Below, piece by piece: positions 1-9,951 of a stretch of DNA of 64,000 nt. Under the pieces are notes generated by a model. That model did no database searches and was not told where the DNA came from. It saw only the letters and a program-made list of their open reading frames with translations. The translations under genes were made by a program, and so were the position numbers. Positions within the stretch are counted from its first letter, which is position 1, and each line of letters opens with the position of its first letter. The stretch is taken from NCBI RefSeq assembly GCF_963662255.1, contig NC_085052.1, positions 35,226,654 to 35,290,653 on the forward strand, read 5' to 3'. Source of the DNA: Cinclus cinclus (Eukaryota > Chordata > Aves > Passeriformes > Cinclidae).

Positions 1-1200
1 CTCTTGTACACTTCTAATAAGTGGCACAATCACTTTAACCTCTTCCAACTAAGGCAGTGGTTTACGACATCCAGCCACCACTTCTGATACCAATAAATGA
101 AGTTGTACAAAGACACAGGACATTCAAAATACTGTGTGCCTCTAAAGGCAAGACATGGGCATATTCACTGGCAAGAGAATACATAACAAGAGTCAAATAA
201 AAGCAAATTAACTGGGTGGCTTATCAGGTAATTTCAAGAATGAATGACTTCAGAACTGCATTCCCTCTAAAATCTGGGCTATACTTTGGCCTTATTTGTT
301 GGGAATTTCCATTCCTGTTAGAATGAGCCTGGTGCTCTACACAGGAATTGACACTCGGTGACTTTTGCCAGTGCCATTGATATTGCTACATAACTAAAAG
401 GCAGTAAAGCATATGCAGTTCCCCATCTGTATTGCAGTCATCATTGTTGGTTTACGTTTGCTGGAATTTAAGCACAAAGACAGACTTGATTTCTGGTACA
501 GCAATTTCTGCTCCCCCCAAATATTGCTACACCATCTGATTCTATACAGAAAGAGTTGGCAGCTACTTCTTCAGTTAAAGCACAGTTAAAAACATGAATG
601 CTGTTACACTTCATTAGTACACTTCATTAGATATTCTAGATACAGTTTTTCTTCATCAAATAATTTATACATAGATTAGGGCTGGTTTATTATGCTATTA
701 CATATTTTAGATATGTAAAAATATATTCAGTCTGAAAGAAGAAAACTTGCAGTTAAAAAAATTAATCTGATTAACTTCAAGTTATTTAAGCAAATAAAAA
801 CACAGCTAAAAAAATGCATCATGCCAGGGTTATTAGCAGCAGTGATCCTGCTACAGCAATGGCAGTAAAACATTTCAGCAGCATACTATACAGCCGTGGA
901 GTACTAAGTGATTTTAGACTGTGCTTATCCCAGTTCCTCTGCCTTTTTTTGCTAATTCTTGTAATGCAACTCAGTGCTTTACATTGCTGGATTCAGAAGC
1001 AGTTTCCATCACATGCTAATATGTATTTTTAGGGGAAATCTGCTTATTATACAGACACTGAGAACAGCTAAACTGTGCTCAGCTTGAGAAGAAATCTATT
1101 CTGTCGCATGTGTGGTCACTCCTGTAAACCAGCATCCTACATGTCTCCCATATGGCATCCGTCTTCCTTGAATGAGGCAAAAAAACCGAAGAATTTAAAT
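1..1200. other. AT-rich host noncoding DNA
   Basis: I see no gene, RNA gene or recognisable transposon in this stretch. It is AT-rich, and its open frames are short with low-complexity translations. The 72-codon frame at 814-1032 shows no domain or splice context and is probably chance. Confidence 0.6.
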
Positions 1201-1379
1201 TTTAACCACTTCTGCTGACAAGAGAGTCCCGTGTGGGCCCACGGGGAGCTCAAGGAAGGGGATGCCCCCTCAGACGCCCATTTCCCCACACCGACCCTTG
1301 CAGCAGGGCTCCTAGTTCCTCCTCACTGCCCAGACCCACCTATTCCCTGTCACAGCCTTTCCTGCTACTGGGCACTCAT

Positions 1380-1830
1380 GCCAAAAGAGCTGCTCTCCTT
1401 GCTCGCTGTCTCCGCACACGACAGTGCCGCCCTTCCCCTCAGCCCCGTGTCTTCGGCAGGCCACCATGCCTTCCCACAGAGCTGTCTGCATGGCGGCCTG
1501 CCCCCCATACCGGCAGCGGTCGCTTCAGCACCTGAAGCACTCCGACATTATGGCTGGAAGTGCCCAAGCCCACAAACAACAAAACATCGGAAGAAATCCC
1601 TCGCTGCAGACCCCGAGCAGGGCCGCAGAAACACCCCCCCCATGGCCGGACAGCCCGCGCTCTGCCTCTCCCCTCACACCGCCCCTCACGGCGCGAGGCG
1701 GAGGCCCCGGAGCGCTCCAGAAGATTTGCGCGCCCGCCTCAGGGCTCACTCTGGCCGGGAGCAACGGCGCGAGTGTGCGGAGGGGTCGGGGCAGCACCAC
1801 ACACAGACGCAGACAATCGCACACACAAAG
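1380..1830. promoter_or_regulatory. CpG-rich island, possible promoter
   Basis: This stretch is much richer in G+C and CpG than the AT-rich DNA on both sides, with CpG clusters most dense at about 1660-1790. In vertebrates such islands usually mark promoters and first exons. Several overlapping open frames cross it on both strands, including one of 239 codons from 1231. Overlapping frames are expected in GC-rich DNA, where stop codons are rare, and none shows a recognisable domain. Direction of transcription cannot be read from the sequence. It could be a promoter of an unseen gene or a noncoding RNA, or an isolated GC-rich patch. A CA/GA-rich simple stretch follows at about 1797-1860. Confidence 0.45.
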
Positions 1831-1950
1831 ACAGACACAGACATGCTCTCACACACTCCCGAAGAGCAGGAACACCCTCACTTGGCAGCCCTGTCCTCAC
1901 ATGAACGGCAGCTCCGTTCTGATTCAGCCCTGAAGGTTCAGCAAGCCTGA

Positions 1951-3050
1951 GGAAATAAGTTCCTAAACAAGACATGGTACGGTACACCAAAGGAAGGGCT
2001 TTTCTGCTTCACAGCAATTATCTTCTTCAGGTTTTTCCTCAGCTGATGCCAATTAAATAATTAAAACATGCACTAAAACTCTCTTGCTTTCCCTGAGAGA
2101 TGTTCTCTCTTAAGAGTTGCAGGAGATTCCCATTCTCACAGCCAGCCCAACACTTGAGCCCAGCCAGTGCTTCAGGATCCCCAGAAACTCCTGACACCAT
2201 GGAGAGGTGGCACCCAAAGATCACAGCTCTGCTGATGCTCTTTCAATCAAAGGAAAGGAACTGTCACCAGAATAATTAAAATACAATCTCATCATAAGCT
2301 TTCTTCCTAAGTTTTCCTGAATAGGTATCCAGGAAAGTTACAGCAGACAAATCTCTCCGCTTCTGGAGACTTCTGATCTACTTGTCACTGAAGGGTGCCC
2401 CTGAGACAGACAGGGAATCTGTTCCAAGCAAGAATGTCATTTAAAAAGATCCTAACACAACAGTCTCAGATTTCCCAGGCAGAAAATAAAGCATGTTTGT
2501 TTAAATCCAGCAGGCAGAAAAGTTAGCGGATGAGGGGTCTGCTTAAAAAACTTACTTTGTAACTCATGTGTAGTTTTCCCACCACTTAAATGGAAAGGGA
2601 CAACAAAGCAAAAAAAAAAAAACAAAAACAAAAAAAAACCACCCAACAAACAAACAAACAAACAAACAAACAAACCGTCAACCTAATATCCCCCAGGGCA
2701 AAGGGGTACATCATCACTATCCTCAAATACCTGATTGAAGCTCTTTATTTTAGTATTCAGAGGAGCAAGGAATGGTGAGCAGGAAAAGGGATTGAAACAA
2801 GTTAGCGCTGTGTGTTTGTAAAAGTTTTATTTACGTTATTCATTACTGGGATATACTTCTGTATGCAGCATTGATTTCCTCTATTCTTCCTGCAGTAAAT
2901 GGATGTGGACTACTAATGATTGTTTGATCAGACTGTGAAGGCTTCTATTACACTAGCAATAAATTATTTTATATATAAGGTGTGTTTCCTTTTTGTCAAC
3001 AAGACTAGGGGCATAACGATGCAATCTGGACAGTCAACGGAGTTGAGAGA
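1951..3050. other. Host noncoding DNA left of the provirus breakpoint
   Basis: No gene is recognised here. The stretch holds an A-rich and CAAA microsatellite at 2599-2674. It ends at the point where homology to retroviral pol stops (about 3050/3051), which is the inferred left inversion breakpoint. The open frame of the protease fragment runs about 15 codons into it by chance. Confidence 0.6.
2599..2674. repeat. A-rich tract with (CAAA)7 microsatellite
   Basis: A long A-rich run with scattered C leads into seven tandem CAAA units at 2647-2674. Confidence 0.9.
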
Positions 3051-3598
3051 TCCAGCTCACGGATCATCTTATGGATGGGGATCACGGCATCTCGATTTGT
3101 CCTGTAGTACTGCCGGTGGTGCATTGTCGAGGTGGCAATTGGCACTTGCTGCTCCTTCACCTTCAGGAATCCCACTACAGATGGGTTCTCTGACAGTCCA
3201 AGCAAGGTGTTCAATTGCTTAATGCTTTCTGTCTCTACAGCAGCTATTCCAAAAGCCCGCCTGAGTCCCTTTGGGTCTTTGTAATAGCCATTCCTCAGGA
3301 AGTCTATGCCTAGAATACACGATGCCTCTGAGCCAGTCAAAATTGGATGTTTCGGCCACTCCTTCCCAGTCAGGCTCACCTCAGCCTCCAGCAGAATCAA
3401 TTCCTGTGATCCCCCTGTCACCCCAGCAATAGAAACAGGCTCTTCCCCCACATGTTCTGATGGTATTAGGGTGACCTGGGAACCAGTGTCAACTAATGCC
3501 CTATGTTTTTGTGGCTCTGATGTGCCAGGCCATCGGATCCACACCGTCCAAAAGACCCGGTTTTCCCGTGCCTCTCCCTGGCTAGAGGCAGGGCCCCT
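3051..3598 (-). pseudogene. Retroviral protease and start of pol, truncated (provirus A)
   Basis: This frame directly follows the gag TAG and is in the same reading frame as gag, so the protease would have been made by stop-codon readthrough. It carries an aspartic protease active-site DTG within the motif LVDTGSQVTL at about 3490-3482 and the later motif ILGIDFL typical of retropepsins. It continues without a stop through a linker to the region just before reverse transcriptase, ending in a segment equivalent to KMIREL of provirus B. After that homology is lost at the inferred inversion breakpoint, and the frame ends by chance at 3005. No ATG is expected at its start. Compared with provirus B it has one extra Tyr codon near its end. 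Dimeric aspartic protease activity is a property of the family; this copy is a fragment. Confidence 0.85.
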
Positions 3599-3602
3599 CT
3601 AG
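3582..3602 (-). promoter_or_regulatory. Hairpin enclosing the gag stop codon (possible readthrough signal)
   Basis: Two perfect 7-base arms (ctagagg at 3582-3588 and cctctag at 3596-3602) enclose a 7-base loop. The gag TAG at 3601-3599 lies inside one arm, and the following frame is open into protease. Gammaretroviruses use TAG readthrough aided by downstream RNA structure. That this hairpin acts similarly is inference. Confidence 0.5.
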
Positions 3603-5527
3603 CACTGGTTATTATTTCCTTCCTGGGCATACATTTTGGAGGTTCCCTCAAGGGGATCTGACAAATCATCCTCCCTTTTGTCATACCCTGCATCTTGGTT
3701 ATGGGAAGTGGAGGCTACCTTCACTTTAGTGGAGCTCCCTTGGTTAGTGTTTCCCTCCTTGAGTTGACGCACCCGTGCTGCCAGGGCAGAAGTGGGTTTC
3801 CCATCCCACCTCCTCATGTCTTCCCCATGGTCACGCAGAAAGAACCACAGGTCAGCTCGTGGGGTGTATCCTCTCTCCTTAGCTGGGGGATGTTGGGCTC
3901 TAACTCTGGGATCTGTGACTCGCACTGGTGGTGCATTGACCTTCATCATCTCCTCCCTCATCTCTCTCATCTCCTCTTTGAGTTCCCTAATCACAGCAGA
4001 GACCTGAGCCTGCATTGGGCCATTCATTATACTTTCAAAATTTCTGAGCTTACTGGCAACAGAACCCACTGTCTCGTGGTTGGTGTCTGCATTAATGGCT
4101 GCAATGAATGTGGTGTATTGAGATGGCCCCAGGTGTGCCAGATTCCACAACATCTGCCCTGTGCACCTGACCTTGTCGGGGTCGTTGTCATGTTGTCCAC
4201 CCCTCCCAAAGAGTACCTCCAGTATTGCTACTTCTCTCAGCTGTTGGATCCCCTCCTCAGTGGTCTTCCAGCACATTCTATGGTGGTGCTCCTGCATTCT
4301 CTCTCTATGGACAAACCTCTCTCTTACACTCATTAAAAGCCGCTCCCAGATGGAAAGGGGGCCTCGTTCCCTTACGAATATGTGATCCACACCTGAGTCC
4401 TGGGTCAGGGGTCCCAAATTCCTTGCCTCAGTACCATCCAGCTGCACACCTGTACCCATAAGGTCCCAGACCCGCAGTAACCACGTTGTAAAAGCCTCAC
4501 GGCCCCTTCGTACAACATCTTTACGCAGATTACGGAGACTCTCGTATGACAGGGACTCTGTGACGATCTCAACCTCTGGCTCCCCTGCTGGTTGTGAGGG
4601 CCCTGCTTTCTGATCCTTATTATCCAGGTGCTTTGTTTTCACCTTAGACTTTCTAGTTTCCACGGGGGCAACTGCTGCTGGTTGTGAGTGCCCTTGCAGT
4701 TCAGCTGGAACCTGGTGAGATGTAACATCTGTGGGTTCCACTGCTGCACCATCAGGTTCTCCCTCTTTAAGGCAGGGGGAGAGCTTCTCAAGAGCTGGGG
4801 AAAGGTACTCCTTCAGCATTTGGCCCACCTCCTTGACTAGAAACCCCACCCACTCTGGATGGTTCCTTTCTGAGGTGAGCTCTGGGGCAGGGTCAGGCTC
4901 AGGGGCAATATCCTTAACCTCTGGGGCAGAATCCTTAGTCTCTGGGGCAGAATCCTTAGTCTCTAGCGCAGAATCTTTAGTCTCTGGGGCAGGGGCAGGG
5001 TCAGGCTCTGGGCCAGAATCCTTAGTCTCTGGGGCAGAGCCAGGCTCTGTGGCAGAATCCCTACTTCTTGGAGGACGTATCAGGGTTGTCAGCCAAGTCA
5101 ATCTCCCCTCATCTTGGAATGTTAAATAGAACAGGTTTACAAGGCCTATTAGCAATGTCAGCCACTGTATGATATCATTACTACTTAGAAGAGATTTGAA
5201 CCCTTCAAAAGCTGGTGGAGCAGACCCAAAAAATTGTGTAAGGGGTTGGGGCAAAATTTTTCCTGGTGTCATATCCTCACAGTATGTACCATTATTAAAG
5301 TAACCCTGAAAACATACAGTTAGAGTGTGATAGCCCTGAATCCATGTGCCCACCTTCCAGAGGAAGTTAAAAATCCATTAATTTCTCACGTTATCAGCCC
5401 ACAAAAGGAACTGGATAATAGTTACAGCAGCCTGAGTTATAGGACCCATGTTCAAGTAAGGGATTGCAAATGGGAGAGATAAAGCTGTGGCCACATGGAG
5501 CCCAAACCACGGTAAGCTGGACAACAT
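3599..5527 (-). pseudogene. ERVL-type gag, one in-frame nonsense codon (provirus A)
   Basis: The likely initiator is the ATG at 5527-5525, 78 bases past the PBS. It is the first ATG of the frame and has A at -3. After 49 codons an in-frame TAA (5380-5378) interrupts the frame, which then stays open for 592 codons to a TAG at 3601-3599. Counting from 5353 as residue 1, the second part shows an NGT glycosylation sequon (about 21-23), a strong hydrophobic segment (61-79), acidic 7-residue repeats of the PETKDSA type (about 106-150), a capsid-like helical region (about 265-440) with a WLLRVWDLMGTG motif, and a charged coiled coil (about 452-473). I see no CCHC zinc knuckle. Retroviral Gag builds the particle. 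The hydrophobic N-terminus is unusual for Gag. The family assignment comes mainly from position between LTR and protease. Confidence 0.75.
4904..5038 (-). repeat. 21-bp tandem repeats inside gag
   Basis: About 21-bp units encode the 7-residue motif PETKDSA and its variants, interspersed with EPDPAPA-type Pro/Glu/Asp-rich stretches. The repeats lie between the hydrophobic segment and the capsid-like region. They probably form a disordered acidic linker that expands and contracts by slippage. Confidence 0.8.
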
Positions 5528-5604
5528 GATGCCACCTAACACAAAACTGAGGTAACTCAAGAACTGTTATTCCTTTTTCACCCTTTCCTCTCAATGCCTT
5601 CAGG

Positions 5605-5622
5605 CCTCACGTTGGGCGGCCA
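5605..5622 (-). promoter_or_regulatory. Putative primer-binding site (provirus A)
   Basis: Five bases after the LTR end, the minus strand reads TGGCCGCCCAACGTGAGG. It begins with TGG, as expected for pairing with a tRNA 3' CCA. It partly resembles a tRNA-Trp type site (CCC.ACGTGA core), but the match is incomplete, so the primer is not assigned. Confidence 0.55.
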
Positions 5623-5627
5623 AAATC

Positions 5628-6339
5628 TGTCCTGGTTTGAAAGACAGGTGTTTGCCAAGGAAAGCAGAAGCTTCCCTTTGAACTGAAAAATGTGATCCTT
5701 CCTTCCTACAGATTATTATGATTTTGAAATTAAGGGAGCTCTCAGGCAAAGAGATGGGGATAGGAATAACAGTTCTTTACTAGTATATCTAACAAGACAA
5801 ACAAGAACAACAACAGCTATGAAATTAGCCACAAACAGAACAGTAACTCAGTCCCAGTCCCTTTCTGGCTGCAGGCACCTTTTCCCTGAGCTGCAGTTCC
5901 CGGTGCTGGGGGCGGGCAGGTCCCGCAGAGCTGCAGGAGGGCTGGGGGTGATGGCAGCGCTGTCCCAGGGGGAGAGAGAGAGATGGAGAGAGAGCCCTCT
6001 GCTCACGGTGTGGGTCCTGGTGCTCAGCAGAGTGCTGGATGGTGGCAGGTTACAGTGAGAAGGCAGCAGGGCAGGGTCTGACAGCAGTGAGGATGGCTCC
6101 TGGTGCTGGGATGGCAGGGATGGGGCTGAGGCAGAGATCGTCCTTCTCGTCTGAACTCCAAGGGGGAAATGGGCCGAGCCAGAGCCTTCTGCTTCCTCTT
6201 CTGGCTGTTTGAATCTGGTGGGGTTTCCCTCCTCTTTCTCTCTCCTCCCCCTTGTCACCAGGGCCCAGTCAACAGGTATCTTAGTATGACAATGGGGAAA
6301 ATTCCACAGAGGGAAAAGGGAAAGAACCAACCCCCAACA
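5628..6339 (-). repeat. 5' LTR of provirus A (712 bp)
   Basis: On the minus strand the LTR begins TGTTGGGGG at 6339 and ends AGGACA at 5628, giving TG...CA termini. Its length equals that of the LTRs at 11872-12583 and 23633-24344. The polyadenylation signal is the AGTAAA variant (TTTACT on plus, 5776-5781). It carries the variant CAAACAGCC (complement near 6202-6211), shared only with the LTR at 11872-12583. The antisense and sense open frames inside it recur in every copy because the LTRs are similar, not because they code. Confidence 0.92.
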
Positions 6340-6344
6340 GGTGG
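6340..6344 (-). other. Target-site duplication of provirus A, inverted copy
   Basis: The 5 bases outside the LTR are ggtgg on plus, that is CCACC in element orientation. They match the CCACC at 12584-12588 beyond the 3' LTR. Integration by ERVL-type elements gives 5-bp duplications. Confidence 0.8.
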
Positions 6345-9300
6345 AACAACTCAGGATCTTTGGACTTTCAGACACTGTGTCATGGGGTAGTATTAAATTG
6401 CTTCTGGATGTAAAAGTTAATGATCTTTCTCAGTGGGCTATCCAGAAGTTTTGAAAATTATAATCCAGGGTTTCCATCTGAAAACTGATAAGCACTTTAG
6501 TGTTTAAGTGTGCTTGAAGACAATAGAGGCATGGATTTTAAATGCTTGTTGCTTTTTTGAAACAGAAACCTTGACCCTGGAATTGCTTCATGTAGCTTTT
6601 TTTTTCTTCTTCTCTTAGCCTTGAACGGCTTTTATTCTTGTTTCAGAAACATAATACTTGATGTGTCTAATTGTAATTTTTTTTGTATATGTTGTTTTTT
6701 ACTGGCTTAGAAAAAGAACTTTACAAAATTATTCTGAGGCCATCTAAAAGCCTGGGTGTGCAGTGCACATGTAGGATGGTGTGTACAGCACCAGTAAGAC
6801 ATTTGCAGCCATACTTTCAGTCCCTGTGATGCTGCTGTATTGACTGTACACAACTGCAGAGCAGTGAGAAGGGACCAAGGTATGTGAAGTACTTTGTTTA
6901 CAGGGCTTTCATGGAATGCTTCTATGGCTCCAGAGGCCCTGTTCTCCTGGGCACGGCATTTCCAGAAGGTTATGTAAGCTGGTTTCACACCATGCCAGCC
7001 TGTTTAGGGCTGCTCCACCAGTGCTGCTGTGGACAAAAACAACCCCATGTGACAGCTTTTCTGTTTGTTCTTCTCTTGTTTGCTTGGAACTGAGTAGTGT
7101 GTGACAGGGAGCCATAACTCAGGCCTCAGGTCTGCATGGTTTGCTGTGTTCTGTGTGGGACTTGACATCCAGAGGGAAATCAACAGGCATGAAATGGAGA
7201 ATGATGGAAAACCTTTGCAAAGGAGAGCTTTGTCCTGACTCCTGTTAAATTGATGCTGCCTTGCAGCCTGGAGTGTTAGAAATTTAAATTGTCTACCAGT
7301 GGGAAAGATTGAACGTTATCTCCAGTTGTAGCTTGCATGCTTCCCTCTTCCCTGTGAAAGATCTGTTTTGTGGAACCTTACAGAAGTATGATAGTTTGAG
7401 TAACCCAACTGAATCTTGGGCTGGACATATGAGCACTTTGAGATCATATGCTGTGTCTAACCTGAAAGAATAACAAAGGGAAGCAAGAATGATAAAATGT
7501 CATTAGTGATAGTAGTGATTGTGATAGTAGTCTGGTGTTTCCTAATTTGTCCTAGTATACTATAAAAGAAAAAGAATATGTAGTAAGATGTTTGAGATAA
7601 AAAATAGTAGTGTTAAACACTGAGTTTGAGAAGGCATTTAAATTAAAATTATAGAGGATAAAAAGTGTTCATTGGCATCTGCCAATAAAGTAATTGTATT
7701 ACTGAGTTCTCAGATAGACATGGGATTTGCAAAGCTTTGGGAGACAACAGTCTACATGTTGGGCATTCACTGATTTCGGAAGCCTTTAGCATTCCATGGA
7801 AATGAGCCTTGGTGTTGCAGCTTTTCCACAAAAACTTTACTTAACTGTCACACTACTGCAAGGGAACAATGTTGCCAGGAAGAAAATGATGGTGTGCCCC
7901 AGAGTCATTGAGCAGATCTACCTGGTGGTTTCTGGAGACACCACTGACAAAATTCTTCAGTTTCCTTGCTGGCTCCTGTGCTCCAAACAGGACCCTATTA
8001 GTGCTGCCAAATGCTTTGTGCTGCTGCTCTGCAGATCTGTCAAAGGCAGCAGAAACACAAGCCATTTTGTTCATCTGTGCTGGATGCTTGCTTTCTTGAG
8101 AGATTCTGCACTGCTTTTTGGGGAGTTATTTTAGACCTAAGAAGAACAGCATGAGCTTGGAAAACCTTTGGGATTTGTGCTGCAGAAGTTGGTTTATCAC
8201 CCTTCCCCTCTGCTGGTGGTGAGCAGGGCAGTGGATTCCCCATGGCCCCTGCTGGAAAACAGAGCTTTAGAGATAAGGAAAATAACTTCATTTAGTTTTA
8301 TGTTTTCAGGTAACACAGGTGCAGGCTATTTCTATGGTGTAATGGGATAACTAAGTCTCCTTCGTGCAACTGGAAAGATACTACTTGAACCTAAGATTTA
8401 ATTTAAGAGTGTTAGAGTTTTGAATAAAGTAGTGCTGGATAGGAGGCATTCTTGAGCATGCAGTCAGATAGGGCATACTGCAGAAATTTATGGAAGACTA
8501 AACATTTGTTCCCAGAAAATGGGTCAGAGCAAAACTACAGCACTGAATATACACAAGTGTTAATACTCCCAGGAGGATTTTTGCCTCATTCCTAATCTTT
8601 GGTTTGTAAGAAGCTCTTTGAAACTTTGTTTGCAGTGGTGAGAAATTGCATTGACCCCAAAATAGTTATTCATTTGTGTAGATTTATTCATGTGGTTGAG
8701 TCATTGCAGCTAGGGGATCTTAACTAGTTCTGGTTTCATTGAAATTTAAAATGAACTTCAAAAGAATTGTAGTGACTATTGATTTTTAGCCATTACATTT
8801 ACAGTAAACTGTAACTATGGCAATCACTAGGCTTGCAAATTGGCAGGCAGAAATGTTTGCTCAAACAAGTAAAAGGCAAATAAAAGGGATGGTGATGACC
8901 TGTAGTTTCCTCAGGTAAAACATAAAAGAGTCCCAGGAGATGTAATTACTAGGCAAGCTCTCAGTTTTGTCTTGTGATCTTCCTGATTTTCACTACTGTT
9001 TCATTAATTCTGATCAGTAGGGGAAGAGGTACATTGGGGCTCTCTGTTAGTAGGAGAATTTAAGGCAGGACTTACTCAGAACATGTTTAAAATCCCTTTG
9101 AAATAGTAGTATAAATGTAATAAGCCATGCATTATGTTATATACTCAGTTTGTTACACACCTTCTTATTAATATCCAGCTTTAATTGCTTCTAAAGATGG
9201 AAGATAACAGTGATATTTAATGCTAAGTCTCAGCATTTGCCAGACAGGGATGAATTGCTGCTCTTTGATTTGCTACATTTTCCATTTTCATAGGCCAAAC

Positions 9301-9951
9301 AAATATTTTTTCTTGGCTTCTGAAAAGTTTCCTATTCAATTCTATATGGCAGCAACACTGGGAGTAGTTCTGTTCGCAATGATATTTATAATTGTCAGTA
9401 ATAAAGTATAGGCATACTGCCAAATGTGTACTGAGGTTGCTGGCATGGGATTTAACCATCTTAAATAAGTAGGGCAAAGAAGTTCACTCAAAAACTTTCC
9501 TGTATATTTTTAGGCTGTTATTACTGGTAATATACGCCTTAGAGGGAAAAATATTATGGGTGAGAAATCTGTTTTCAAAGATGCTGCAATTTTGTTACAT
9601 AATTACAATTTCTTAAGAGATAAAGCACTTAGTGATAAACAAAACAAATGAAAAAACCTGAGGGACGAATACCCTCAAGCCCACGTACAGAGATACAGAT
9701 AATACACTTCTGGAATACATCAGGTTTGTTACAACCAGCTTCTTCATGTTGATTAGAGCCTAAGGTATCATGAAAGGAGTAAAAGCTGTATTTTGACTTT
9801 GTCCAGTAGTCCTTATTCTTGTATTGGAAAACTGATCAGGTAATTTAGACAAGTGTGAAGGGCTTAGTCTTCTGAATGCTGGTGTCTGGCACTGCTGTGT
9901 GCAAGAAATGAGGTAAAAATCTCAAGTAGAATGTTTGATTGAGTTTAACTC
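6345..9951. other. Host noncoding segment, inferred inverted
   Basis: This 3.6-kb stretch lies between the two halves of provirus A. If the halves come from one insertion, this DNA originally lay left of the provirus in the opposite orientation. No gene is firmly recognised; a weak exon-like candidate is at 9293-9411. T-rich runs occur near 6600 and 6680. The 112-codon frame at 7796-8134 has no recognisable domain. Confidence 0.6.
9293..9411 (+). other. Weak candidate terminal exon with a membrane segment
   Basis: A pyrimidine-rich stretch ending in CATAG (to 9292) could be a splice acceptor. It is followed by an open frame ending in TAG at 9409-9411. The frame would encode a short C-terminus with a hydrophobic run (motif ATLGVVLFAMIFIIVSNKV) typical of a tail-anchored or multi-pass protein. 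An AATAAA overlaps its end. I do not recognise the protein and see no companion exon. If the segment is inverted, any parent gene would run on the other strand in the ancestral order. It may equally be chance. Confidence 0.2.

Larger units (their letters stand above)
3051..6339 (-). mobile_element. ERVL-type provirus A, 5' half (inverted): LTR-PBS-gag-pro
   Basis: Read on the minus strand this piece runs LTR (6339-5628), primer-binding-site region, gag, a TAG stop, and protease up to the start of reverse transcriptase. Homology to the second provirus at 48.2-52.3 kb stops abruptly at about 3050/3051, shortly after a motif equivalent to its position 48804. The 5 bases outside the LTR (6340-6344, ggtgg) are the reverse complement of those outside the 3' LTR at 12584-12588 (ccacc). 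I therefore read this as the 5' half of the provirus whose 3' half lies at 9952-12583. Class III (ERVL) assignment rests on the pol motifs of the related pieces, the lack of env and the 5-bp target duplications. The element is not functional. Confidence 0.85.

Noticed and set aside
1231..1950. 239-codon open frame and several overlapping frames on both strands
   Set aside because: They lie in a CpG/GC-rich patch where stops are scarce, overlap one another in different frames, and show no domain.
5848..6375. 175-codon plus-strand-independent frame in the LTR, and the recurring 83-146-codon frames in all LTR copies
   Set aside because: They recur only because the LTRs are homologous, differ in end points between copies, and have low-complexity Ser/Pro translations.
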